From Candidatus Iainarchaeum sp. (GTDB taxonomy: Archaea; Iainarchaeota; Iainarchaeia; Iainarchaeales; UBA10191): DNA of 64,000 nucleotides. The notes under the pieces are model-generated. The model made no database searches, was not told the origin of the DNA, and saw nothing but the letters and a program-made list of their open reading frames with translations. The stretch spans positions 1 to 64,000 of the forward strand of contig JAUSFL010000008.1 in the NCBI GenBank assembly GCA_030649735.1, in the 5' to 3' direction. Below, in pieces: positions 55,994 to 64,000 of this stretch (within the stretch, counting starts at the first letter, position 1; each line of letters starts with the position of its first letter). A program made the translations under genes and the position numbers.

Positions 55994-58432
55994 TTATTTT
56001 GCTTCCACTGTCTCGCTAACCTTAAACCTATACCCAGGCAGCATGAAATATGCAGTTCCATCAGCAACCCTGGCAATTGCTCCAGTGTCATCGTATGCTT
56101 TTGCATAGTATGAGTCTGGAGTGTCGCTCCTTAGGTTCAATGCCTGGATGTTTGTTTCGGCAATTCTTTGGACTTGGTAGTTATATCCTGACAAATTTGC
56201 GTTAGGCAATGTTATCAAGCTGCCATCACCGTATTTTGTTGAAATATGCGTTTTCCATTCAATATTTCCATTGGCTTGTCCATTGCCTTGCGCTCCAGAA
56301 TCTATGTAAAATTCTGCAACATAAAAAGTGTTGTCTGCTGCATCTCCACCAAATGCTGCATCATCTGGCCTGTAGTATTTTGTTTCTGGCATTGCATCTT
56401 CTCCAGCATCAGTTCCGTCAAACACTATTTTTTTGTTGAGCTGTGTTATAAATTCTTGGTTTGCCATTACTAGCCATAGTTTGCTGTCCCCTTCTCTGAC
56501 TTGCAAGGCATACTTGAAGGTTTGCGAGTTTGCGCCTTCTAATTTGAAAGCCTCTCCTCTTGGATCCCAAACTTGTCCATCAGTGTAGTAGACATATCCA
56601 TAACCTGGCGAGGTTGTGTTAAAGTCTCCAATGTACGCCAATGAATCTGCGCTTCTGGTTGTTGAGTTCTTCAAGAATTGGATTTTTCCGCTTGTTGAAA
56701 GCCAGACAAAATTTGGCCCTCGTCCAGTTATGTTGTAAGTCACTCCGTCAACACTAAGACCGCTTGGGTTTCCCAATTGCCTTATGCCTGCCACTATTAT
56801 TGAATTGCTGTCTATAATCCATTGTCTTCCGTTAATGATGTTTCCGCTGTTGACTTTAAAGTTAGTATCTGTTTTGTCGACTTGGTAGTTGATTGTTTTG
56901 CCGTCGAAAGTGAATGCCTGCCACTGGTCGTCTGAGGCATCGCCCTTGTAAACCATTGGGATTGAATGCGATACTCCGTCAAGGTCGGCATATCCTATTT
57001 GCTCTCTTCCGATTTTAATTTCTGTGACTTGCTGGGCTGGCCCAAATCCATTGAAGGTTATGCTGTATTTTCCGCCAGTAAATTGTGCTGTTTGGCTGCC
57101 ATCCAATGCTTTTGCGTCAGTCCATCTTTGGTTGGAATTGCTGATTTCAATTCCAGTCAAGGCATCGTTGGCTATAATTAATTTTGCTTTCCAATCGTAA
57201 ATTCCAGTAGTGTTGTTTGGGTCGTAAGGGAATCCTTTATTGTTGAAAATTGTCATTACTGGTTGGCTCAAGTCTGATTCTTTTCCTAAAACAAGCTGTT
57301 CATTTCCGGCCGAATCCAGTTTGAGCGATATGACTGAGTATAATTTTCCAAGTAATGGAATGTTTCGGTTAGTTCCTGGAGTTATTGCATTGAAAGCAAC
57401 AACATACTTGAATGCTCCAGCATCAATGTCCAATGCCATTCTTTCAACGTCTGATGCTGTATTGAATCTTGGGTTTGCCGCAAGAACAAGTTTTTCTCCA
57501 TCAAGCAAACTAGTCAATTCTGTTTTGGTTAAAGTTTTATTGAATCCTGCTTCTAAAGGAGTTGTTGCAGAAATCAAATTGTCGCTTAAAGTGACTTTAG
57601 AGCTTGTTTGAACGCAGTCTTGCGGGCAGTTTGAAGTGTCTTCTGTTGCTTCGCAAACGCTGTTTCCGCAAATTACTTCCCTAATGTATTCTTTTCCGTC
57701 CTTGGAATAGCTTTCAAAAACGCTTGATCCTCCAATGCTTCCATCTCCTGAAAGATAGCTTAATTTCAGCACGCAGGCTCCTGAATTGTAAACATTCCTT
57801 TGGAAGTAATACCTGCAGTTTGTTCCTTGATTATAGTCAATGCCTTCAGAGCACACCGGCTCGCCGTAAGTTGCCAGGTGGATGTTAAAGCAATTGTCAA
57901 AGCCCGAAGCTAGTTGGGCACTGTTTAATTGTCCTTTTCCATCCTTGAAGTTTGCCCAAACCCTGTGGCTGTCTCCGCCAGCTCCAATGTCAAATGACGG
58001 CGCTGAATATTGCTGGGTTTGGATTTTTTCCAATACTACTATAAAATTCTGATTTTCTTTAAGAACTATTTCAATTTCTTTTTTTGGGTAATATCCATCC
58101 AGGCTTACATTGGCCAAGTAAGTGTCTGGCTCAAGCACGAATGTCGCGCTTCCTTCAGAGTCTGTGCTTCTTTGATCTGTTGGCCCATAGTTAACTCCGT
58201 CAACTTCAATCATTGCGCCCGCAAGCGGATTTCCGTCAACATCTTTTGCCATGAATTTTAATTCAAAAGTCTGCTGTGTGCAATCTTGTGCGCAGTATGT
58301 TGGAAGGCTTGAATTGTCTTCAAGGCCTTGCTCGCAAATATTGTCTCCACAGACTGGATTGGGCGGGTTTACGCATCCAGAAATCAATATTATTCCGACA
58401 GCAAACAGTAATGCAAATAGAACTTTTTTCAA
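55994..58432 (-). CDS. Large lipoprotein with carboxypeptidase-regulatory-like domain
   Basis: The 812-residue protein from TTG 58432 (MKKVLFALLFAVGIILISGC) is a lipoprotein. The N-terminal 45 residues closely match the neighbour (LISGCVNPP...CEQG). A carboxypeptidase-regulatory/PEGA-like beta domain follows (about 55-135: VDGNPLAGAMIEVDG, GSATFVLEPDTYLANVSLDG). The rest is a very long beta-rich region with repeated strand patterns, resembling archaeal S-layer or adhesin proteins but not matching one I can name. Cys are confined to the first third (e.g. CGNSVCEATEDTSNCPQDC). Probably a major surface protein. Confidence 0.75.
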   Translation of the reverse strand: MKKVLFALLFAVGIILISGCVNPPNPVCGDNICEQGLEDNSSLPTYCAQDCTQQTFELKFMAKDVDGNPLAGAMIEVDGVNYGPTDQRSTDSEGSATFVLEPDTYLANVSLDGYYPKKEIEIVLKENQNFIVVLEKIQTQQYSAPSFDIGAGGDSHRVWANFKDGKGQLNSAQLASGFDNCFNIHLATYGEPVCSEGIDYNQGTNCRYYFQRNVYNSGACVLKLSYLSGDGSIGGSSVFESYSKDGKEYIREVICGNSVCEATEDTSNCPQDCVQTSSKVTLSDNLISATTPLEAGFNKTLTKTELTSLLDGEKLVLAANPRFNTASDVERMALDIDAGAFKYVVAFNAITPGTNRNIPLLGKLYSVISLKLDSAGNEQLVLGKESDLSQPVMTIFNNKGFPYDPNNTTGIYDWKAKLIIANDALTGIEISNSNQRWTDAKALDGSQTAQFTGGKYSITFNGFGPAQQVTEIKIGREQIGYADLDGVSHSIPMVYKGDASDDQWQAFTFDGKTINYQVDKTDTNFKVNSGNIINGRQWIIDSNSIIVAGIRQLGNPSGLSVDGVTYNITGRGPNFVWLSTSGKIQFLKNSTTRSADSLAYIGDFNTTSPGYGYVYYTDGQVWDPRGEAFKLEGANSQTFKYALQVREGDSKLWLVMANQEFITQLNKKIVFDGTDAGEDAMPETKYYRPDDAAFGGDAADNTFYVAEFYIDSGAQGNGQANGNIEWKTHISTKYGDGSLITLPNANLSGYNYQVQRIAETNIQALNLRSDTPDSYYAKAYDDTGAIARVADGTAYFMLPGYRFKVSETVEAK

Positions 58433-58517
58433 AACCCACCAACTCCTCTATAAAAATAATCCTTGAAACAAGAAGCGGTTAAGGAGTATATTAACTTTTT
58501 GTGCGGCTTTTAAGCGC

Positions 58518-60854
58518 TTAAAGGTTTGCCGGCAAATCAGTTTGCGGTTCCTTGATTGCCGATTTTACTTTAATCAGGATTGCGGCCTGTATCAGGAACA
58601 CAATTACTGCTCCGGGAATTTCGAAAAGCCTTGCCGCAATCAAAGGCGCTATCATGAAAGTTGCCGCAATGAAAATTATAAGCAAGTACTTGAGCTTTGA
58701 CTTTTGGGTCTGCATGAAATGGTTTGTTATTACTGTAGTAAAAACTAGCATTGTTATTGCAGCCAATATCAGGAAGTACAAAAATCCATTCTCTGCTGTC
58801 GCCTGCTTTCCTGCAATGCTTTCAATTTTTTTGGATTCTATTGGCAGTCCGGGAATCACGTTGATTATTGGCTTTCTTACTGTGAATTCTCCGCTGATTT
58901 TTTGGCCTTCAAATGATATTTGGAAGAAAGTCTTGCCGTACTTGTCTACCTTGAACACAAATTCTCCATTTGAGTTTGGCTGCAGCACTTGGGTGTTGCC
59001 GTCAGGCGTGGCAAGCAATAATGTCGCGTTTTTTATTGTGTTCTGGTTTTCGTCCTTTACTGAGATTATTTGATAGTCTCCAACATCAACCACTTGGCTA
59101 AAAACTGCCTTTGGAGGCTGTTTTTTCGCTGGAGGCAGTATTACCGGCTTGTTAGTGTCTTTTTTTGGTGGTGGCACTGGTGGAGTAATTCCCCCGCCTG
59201 GTGGATTTCCGCCTCCCCCTCCTCCGCCCCCACCGCCGCCTGGAGGTTGTGTTATTGTATTGTTTACGCAGGTTGAACTGCAAGTTCCCGGGCTAGTGCA
59301 AGAATCTGATGTGGAAGGATTGCTGTCGTCGCATTCTGCGCCTGAAGAGCAGTAAGGAGTTGTGCAATTGTGGTTGCAGAGTATTTGGTTTCCAGTGCAA
59401 GTAGGGTCTGTTGGGGAATTGACGCACAGCGCATTGCACAATCCTGCATTAGTGCAAATGTCCAATGTTAAAGGATTATTGTCATTACATTGTGAACTCA
59501 AAGTGCATGTTGGGGTAATGCAGCTTCCAGTGCACAGGATTTTTCCCGCAGTGCAAGTAATTAAAGTGTGAGTGCAGGAAGCAGTGCAAGAGCTTGGGTT
59601 ATTGCAAACGTCAATAGTGTTTGCGTTGCTGTCATTGCACGCTGAATTTGAATCGCATGCTGGAACTATGCAGTTTCCGCTGCAAGACAATTGAGGCAGG
59701 ACACAGATTGCCTGGTTTGTTTTGGCAGGCAGGTTCGCGCTTAAATTGCTTTCATTGCCTACATTGTCTAATGCGCTGATTTGGAAGTTGTAGTCTGTGT
59801 TTGGCGTTAAGCCAGTTACCTTGTATGTTATTGCCGGCTTGTTGACTTTTGTCACTAGCGCTCCGTTAGAGTATATCCTGTAAGCGTTCAAGTCTGTTTC
59901 AAAGTTTGCGTTCCATGCTAGAGTGACGCTGTTTGAGTCTTTTGTTGAAACCCTAAAGTTTGCCGGGGTGTTTGGCGCATTATTGTCTGCTGAAATCGGG
60001 TCTGTTTTAATTGTTAGAATGCCGCTTCTTGGGCTTTCGTTTTGAGTATGGTCTAGCGCTGTGATTTGGAAATTATAATCAGTGTTTTGCGTCAAGCCAA
60101 TTGCAGTATAGGTTACTGTTGGCTTGTTGACCTTAATCAAAAAAACATTGTTTTTGTAAATTTTGTAAGAGTTCAGGTCTGTTTCAGGGTTTGCGTTCCA
60201 TGCAAGGCTTATGCTGTTTGTGGTGTTGGCTGTAGAGCGAAAGTTTGTTGGGGTGTTTGGCGCATTGGTGTCTGTTGTTGTCTGGCAGTATGAATTGCAA
60301 GATCTTGGCTGAATGCAAGTTTGGCCTGCACTGCAGTTTGAATCCTGAAAGCACGCTATTGCATGGCCGCAGGTTGAAACTGACCCATTGGTTACTGTAA
60401 ATGCAATTGGCTGGCCTGAATTGTTTGAAAGCTGTGCATTGACAATGCTTATTCCGCTGAAATAGTTGGTGTCTGCATGAAATGTCAGTGTTGCCAGAGT
60501 TCCATTTGCTGTAATCCCCCCAGTAGCCATGCGCACGCAAGTTAATTTTGAAACAAGGCCAGAACCGACTTGCCAAATGCTTGAGTCAGTGCACCAAACG
60601 TCAGTTCCGACAATCCCTATAATATTTGCAAATCTTGCGTTCTGGAATGAAATAACGCTTCCATTGTACTGCACGTCAAATTGGAAGCCGTAAAGATTGC
60701 TGATGCTTTCTGCGGAAATGTTCACGTCAAAGTTGGAATTCAATGACGCAATGCCGTTTGCTGGCTGGACCAAGAGCTTTTGCGCGCTTACAAGCGCGGC
60801 TGGTAGAAGAAAACAAAGCAGAATTGCAGTTAAAAACAATGAAGCCTTTCGCAT
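58518..60854 (-). CDS. Membrane-anchored cohesin/FN3/Cys-repeat protein
   Basis: 778 residues. A signal peptide (1-24) is followed by a cohesin-like domain (about 26-160: ISNLYGFQFDVQYNGSVISF, NGTLATLTFHADTNYFSGIS), the fold that binds dockerins. Two FN3 domains follow (about 199-288 and 293-383; each has SLAWNANPETDLNSYKIY-type signatures), then three ~45-residue Cys modules (385-540), a Gly/Pro linker, a beta domain (about 590-670) and three C-terminal membrane helices. It would be anchored in the membrane and present the cohesin outward. The next gene encodes a dockerin protein. Confidence 0.88.
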   Translation of the reverse strand: MRKASLFLTAILLCFLLPAALVSAQKLLVQPANGIASLNSNFDVNISAESISNLYGFQFDVQYNGSVISFQNARFANIIGIVGTDVWCTDSSIWQVGSGLVSKLTCVRMATGGITANGTLATLTFHADTNYFSGISIVNAQLSNNSGQPIAFTVTNGSVSTCGHAIACFQDSNCSAGQTCIQPRSCNSYCQTTTDTNAPNTPTNFRSTANTTNSISLAWNANPETDLNSYKIYKNNVFLIKVNKPTVTYTAIGLTQNTDYNFQITALDHTQNESPRSGILTIKTDPISADNNAPNTPANFRVSTKDSNSVTLAWNANFETDLNAYRIYSNGALVTKVNKPAITYKVTGLTPNTDYNFQISALDNVGNESNLSANLPAKTNQAICVLPQLSCSGNCIVPACDSNSACNDSNANTIDVCNNPSSCTASCTHTLITCTAGKILCTGSCITPTCTLSSQCNDNNPLTLDICTNAGLCNALCVNSPTDPTCTGNQILCNHNCTTPYCSSGAECDDSNPSTSDSCTSPGTCSSTCVNNTITQPPGGGGGGGGGGGNPPGGGITPPVPPPKKDTNKPVILPPAKKQPPKAVFSQVVDVGDYQIISVKDENQNTIKNATLLLATPDGNTQVLQPNSNGEFVFKVDKYGKTFFQISFEGQKISGEFTVRKPIINVIPGLPIESKKIESIAGKQATAENGFLYFLILAAITMLVFTTVITNHFMQTQKSKLKYLLIIFIAATFMIAPLIAARLFEIPGAVIVFLIQAAILIKVKSAIKEPQTDLPANL

Positions 60855-60898
60855 AATATACCTAATTTAGAAAGCTCTTTGCCTATTTATACTTTTTC

Positions 60899-63019
60899 TC
60901 AGCATGCTGTTCCAAAATGCTTTGCAACTTCCTGCAGGTCTTGGATGTTGACTCCGTCATTTCCTATAATGTCTGCTGGGTCTCCTGTTGTATTGCCTAA
61001 GCGCAGGCTGACAAAGACCAGGTCAAACACGTCAACTTTTAAGTCCAAGGTTAAGTCAAAGCAGGTTCTTGCCGGGATTGGAGTGTGGGTGCAGTTTGCA
61101 GTGCAATTGCTTGGATTATTGCAAGTGTCTGTTGTCAAAGAATTGCTGTCGTTGCAGGCTGCATTGCTAGAGCAGGCTGGAGTAATGCAAGAGCTGCTGC
61201 ACAATATTTGCGGCAAAACACAAGAAGGTAAACTGCCAGAATACTCGAAAGCGCCAATGTCTGGAGAATCAATTATTGGGTTTCCTGCATAGTCGCTTGT
61301 CAAGCCCACGTCAGTTCCTGCATTGATTGCCTGGCTGCCTTGCTTTAGCTGGAAGTCTCCTGGATTTCTGAAGCTTCCGCTTGCATTAATTAATTGCGGG
61401 TCAGCAAGCCAGGAGTTGGAGTCGCCAGACTTTACAACCCAATCAGCATAGTTTGTCGAGTCTTTTCCAAGCCAGCGGAACTTGTTGTTTCCGCTTAAAG
61501 TGTCTGGCCAGTACAAGTTGTTGCTGATTTTAATTAAATTATTGCTAGTGACTGCAGGCATTGGGGTGTAATAGAAATTTCCACCGCTTTTTGGATTTAG
61601 CGTTATATTATTCTTTGCGGTAAACCCAATTCCTCCAGGCAAGTGAGGATAATAAATTTTAGAACTTGGCGGGTTTTCGTATCTTCCCAAATCTGCCCAG
61701 AAAATTCCCCCAGCAACATCATGGAATACATTGTTGTAAATTGCTGCAGGCACTTCCCCGCCATCTCCTTTGCCGCGAATTGCATAGCCTACTCCAAGGG
61801 TTTCCGGATTGTTTTTTGTGCCAATGTTGCTGAAAATATTATTATAAATTTGCCAATTGTTTGAGCGCGAGCCAAAGTTTGCAGCATTAGTTCCATGCTT
61901 TGCAACTCCGTAATGCAAGTGTGCGCCTTCATCATCATTTAAGTTTGTAAAACTGTTGCGGCGAATTGTTACGTTTTCCATTTTTCCAGTCGAGCCCATG
62001 TAATCAATTACTCCATCGCCATGCCAGTCGTGAATATTAGAATCTTCAATAAGCAGGTTTGACATGTTTTGCCCGCCGATTGCATGCGCGTCATTATTTC
62101 CAAAAATATTGTAGTGGCGCTGTTCTCCACTGTAGATTTCAACTTTACTGAATGTCCAGTTATTGTGAGCTGCTCCGCCGCCGTAAATTGCATAGCTTCC
62201 GCAGGTTACATCGTGAATTTTCACGTTTTCAATTAGGATGTTGTCAGTGCTTGCTCCTTGCGCATAAACTGCAGTGTAATTCCCGAATGCAATTTCGCTG
62301 TCAATGATTGAGATATTTGAGGTTGGTGTTGGGTTTGGGTCTGTGGCTTTTACCAATCGAATTCCGCCGTCATTTCCAGAGCCTCCAAAAAGCCTTAGGT
62401 TTCTGTATTCAATGAAATCACTTCCCCGGTTATACCAGGAGGCAGTCCAATTCCAGTAAATGTCATCCAATTTTCCAAGTGGATTGACATACATTATTCT
62501 TGCATTTGCGTCAATCCATGCGCTGCCGTCAGTATTTGCAACTTCGCTTGGAGTATTTACATTATTGTAAGACCGCAATAAAATTGGAGAATTTGCGGGG
62601 TCGCCCTGCCAAAAATAAGCACCGCCGTATCCTCCAGTTGGCGCTGAAAAGCTTCCGTCATGCAAATCAGTGAATGACGCTTTCAGCATCTTTCTTGCTG
62701 CAATAATAACTCCTGGATTGTTTGGGCAGTTTCCGCGGATTATAATATGCTTGTCGGCAGTGCCGCTTGCAAGCGTTTGGTTAGAGCCATAATTGAAATC
62801 CACTGGATAAATGAAGGTTCCGCAAATGTAAAGAGTGTCGCCCGCCTTAACGCCGCTAGCGCCCCACACAATTTTTTGAAAGCCGTCAAAAGCAGTTTCA
62901 AAACTAGTTCCGTTTTCTGTTGCATTCTCAAATTGGGTTGCAGGCCTTACAAACCAGTCTGTCGCAAAAGCAAAGCCTGAAAGAAAAAGTAATGCAACAA
63001 TCGCAAATGCAAATCGCAT
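60899..63019 (-). CDS. Secreted beta-helix protein with C-terminal dockerin
   Basis: 706 residues, signal peptide MRFAFAIVALLFLSGFAFA. A long right-handed parallel beta-helix (about 30-560; repeated NLLIEDSNIHDWHGDGVIDY-type coils) ends with NAGTDVGLTSDYAGNPIIDS and PDIGAFEYSG, the choice-of-anchor-Q signature. One Cys module (about 600-645) follows, then a dockerin-like pair of calcium loops: Asp655-Thr657-Asp659-Asp663-Asp666 and Asp683-Asn687-Asn691-Asp694. Beta-helix folds of this type are common in polysaccharide lyases, but I cannot name catalytic residues. A TATA box about 25 nt upstream suggests a leaderless start. Confidence 0.88.
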   Translation of the reverse strand: MRFAFAIVALLFLSGFAFATDWFVRPATQFENATENGTSFETAFDGFQKIVWGASGVKAGDTLYICGTFIYPVDFNYGSNQTLASGTADKHIIIRGNCPNNPGVIIAARKMLKASFTDLHDGSFSAPTGGYGGAYFWQGDPANSPILLRSYNNVNTPSEVANTDGSAWIDANARIMYVNPLGKLDDIYWNWTASWYNRGSDFIEYRNLRLFGGSGNDGGIRLVKATDPNPTPTSNISIIDSEIAFGNYTAVYAQGASTDNILIENVKIHDVTCGSYAIYGGGAAHNNWTFSKVEIYSGEQRHYNIFGNNDAHAIGGQNMSNLLIEDSNIHDWHGDGVIDYMGSTGKMENVTIRRNSFTNLNDDEGAHLHYGVAKHGTNAANFGSRSNNWQIYNNIFSNIGTKNNPETLGVGYAIRGKGDGGEVPAAIYNNVFHDVAGGIFWADLGRYENPPSSKIYYPHLPGGIGFTAKNNITLNPKSGGNFYYTPMPAVTSNNLIKISNNLYWPDTLSGNNKFRWLGKDSTNYADWVVKSGDSNSWLADPQLINASGSFRNPGDFQLKQGSQAINAGTDVGLTSDYAGNPIIDSPDIGAFEYSGSLPSCVLPQILCSSSCITPACSSNAACNDSNSLTTDTCNNPSNCTANCTHTPIPARTCFDLTLDLKVDVFDLVFVSLRLGNTTGDPADIIGNDGVNIQDLQEVAKHFGTAC

Positions 63020-63080
63020 GGCAACAAATAGAAATTCAGAATATTTAAGGTTTTTTAATTAAGAAAGCAATTGGCCGGAA

Positions 63081-63845
63081 TTATCTCTTTTTCTTTGCAA
63101 AGACCTTGTCGAGGTTTCTTGCCAAGTCCAGCACTTCAACCGGGATTGCAATGACTACTGTGTTGCTTGAAGTTGGCCCGAGGCCGTCCAAGGTCTGCAA
63201 AGTCCTGAGTTGCATTGCTCCGGGGCTTTTTGCCATTACTGAGGCTGCCTTTGCCAGGTTTTCCGAGGCCATTCTGTCTCCCTCGGACTTTATGATTGTG
63301 GCCCTTTTTTCCCTTTCACTGGAAGCCTGCCTGCTCATAAGCCTTTTCAAGTCTTCAGGCATGTCAATGTCTTGCAGCTTGATGTCTGTGACTTCAATGC
63401 CCCAGTTTTTTGAGGCTTCTTCAACAATTTGCTCAATGTCTTTTCCAATGCGCTCTCTTTCGCCAAGCACTTGGTCAAGGGTCATGCTGCCTACAACATC
63501 CCTTAATGCTGTCTGCGCGTATTGTGAAACAGCGTACTGGAAGTCCTGCACTTTAATGATTGCGGTTGCAGCGTCAACAACCTTGAAGTAGACCACTCCG
63601 TTAATGTTCATTGGAACATTGTCTTTTGAGATCACTTGCTGTCTTGGAATGTCAATTGTCAGAATTCTCATGTCTATTTTGTGCACTATGTCAAATATTG
63701 GGACCACAAAATTCAGCCCTGGTTGCAAGGTTCCCTTGTATCTTCCAAGCCTGAATTTCACCCCGGTTTCCCACTGGTTGACAATGCGAATGCTTGCAAG
63801 GATTATGACAATTATTACAATTAGCAAAATTATTTCCAGAACCAT
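63081..63845 (-). CDS. Slipin (SPFH/band 7, stomatin-like)
   Basis: 254 residues. An N-terminal membrane hairpin or helix (MVLEIILLIVIIVIILASIR) precedes the SPFH domain: VNQWETGVKFRLGRYKGTLQ, PGLNFVVPIFDIVHKIDMRI, VPMNINGVVYFKVVDAATAI, then GMTL-like strand ALRDVVGSMTLDQVLGERER, and the coiled coil (EREKRATIIKSEGDRMASEN) that drives oligomers. In prokaryotes slipins usually pair with an NfeD protein; none is adjacent in the window. Normal length. Confidence 0.96.
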   Translation of the reverse strand: MVLEIILLIVIIVIILASIRIVNQWETGVKFRLGRYKGTLQPGLNFVVPIFDIVHKIDMRILTIDIPRQQVISKDNVPMNINGVVYFKVVDAATAIIKVQDFQYAVSQYAQTALRDVVGSMTLDQVLGERERIGKDIEQIVEEASKNWGIEVTDIKLQDIDMPEDLKRLMSRQASSEREKRATIIKSEGDRMASENLAKAASVMAKSPGAMQLRTLQTLDGLGPTSSNTVVIAIPVEVLDLARNLDKVFAKKKR

Positions 63846-63921
63846 ATTCTCTGAATGAATTTTGAGAAGTAATGCTTAAAAAGCGTTTCTTTTGGCTTTA
63901 AAAAAAGAAAAAGGGCAAGAC

Positions 63922-64000
63922 TTAGTTTCTTGCCGCAATGTTTGCAAAGAATTTCCTGGCTTTTGCGAAAAAGCCGGCTTTTTTTGCCTTGAATTTGGCT
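63922..64000 (-). CDS. C-terminal end of a basic protein, rest outside window
   Basis: The last 25 codons of a minus-strand gene lie here (ending FFAKARKFFANIAARN, stop at 63922-63924). The tail is very basic and aromatic. It is upstream of the slipin gene in the same direction, and may be part of the same operon. Too little is visible to name it. Confidence 0.45.
   Translation of the reverse strand, partial: AKFKAKKAGFFAKARKFFANIAARN

Noticed and set aside
60066-60293. Cys/Val-rich plus-strand frame opposite the cohesin gene
   Set aside because: It is a reverse-strand shadow of the Thr/Asn-rich FN3 domains, without start signals.
1-64000. CRISPR arrays or IS elements
   Set aside because: No regularly spaced identical repeats, transposase or Cas gene is seen. 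The repeats present are two-copy or cassette-type.

Overview
The window is archaeal. It carries an archaeal/eukaryotic-type ribosomal protein (r-protein) operon, archaeal NAC, a proteasome beta subunit, the archaeal termination ribonuclease aCPSF1/FttA, RpoD and RpoN, eIF1/SUI1, RNase P protein Rpp29 and an intron-containing tRNA-Leu. Genes are short, tightly packed and often overlap by 4 nt. Many are preceded by TATA-like boxes about 25 nt upstream or by GGTG ribosome-binding sites in front of TTG/GTG/ATG starts. The r-protein operon is compacted: adk, cbf5, rpoK and enolase are absent from positions they usually hold. Together with many short lineage-specific basic proteins and Cys-rich secreted proteins, this suggests a small-genome DPANN-type archaeon. 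Diapherotrites/Iainarchaeota or a relative is my guess, by inference only.

Layout. 0-9.7 kb: housekeeping (NAC, FKBP/SlyD-like isomerase, proteasome beta, FttA, AK6-type adenylate kinase) plus membrane-anchored and Fe-S proteins. 9.8-16 kb: a candidate structured RNA, a small metallopeptidase, an HxlR regulator coupled to a 29-residue membrane protein, SemiSWEET, a MetX-type homoserine O-acyltransferase, a Holliday-junction-resolvase-related endonuclease, a topoisomerase-type zinc ribbon, MsrB and a small winged-helix-like protein with a perfect palindrome upstream. 16-27.3 kb: an accessory stretch of mostly unrecognised small proteins, a putative TIKI/TraB-like protein with a duplicated C-terminal fragment, a DUF1963 protein, a 5'-truncated AHSA1 gene, an Imm5-like protein, dispersed and cassette-like repeats and a palindrome-rich gene-free stretch. 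27.3-32.9 kb: a second candidate structured RNA, a lysine-rich mini-protein, membrane-anchored proteins, a CYTH protein, a second SemiSWEET-like protein and a winged-helix-like protein.

32.9-54.2 kb is one long minus-strand run. It starts at uL3 behind a hairpin-rich leader and ends with uS2 and MEMO1. It includes SecY, a DUF106/EMC3-like insertase, eIF1, Rpp29, a degenerate cytidylate-kinase-like protein, RpoD with two [4Fe-4S] motifs, RpoN and tRNA-Leu(UAA) with a 29-nt intron. uS3 and eL32 carry long His-rich tails not usual for their families, and the FKBP at 2.8 kb has a similar tail.

54.4-63.1 kb is a cell-surface locus, all minus strand. It holds two lipoproteins with nearly identical N-termini, a membrane-anchored cohesin/FN3/Cys-rich protein, a secreted beta-helix protein ending in a dockerin, and a slipin. 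The adjacent cohesin and dockerin genes, with a Cys-rich module shared by three neighbours, are the strongest candidate here for an undescribed system: a small surface-assembly device in a reduced archaeon.
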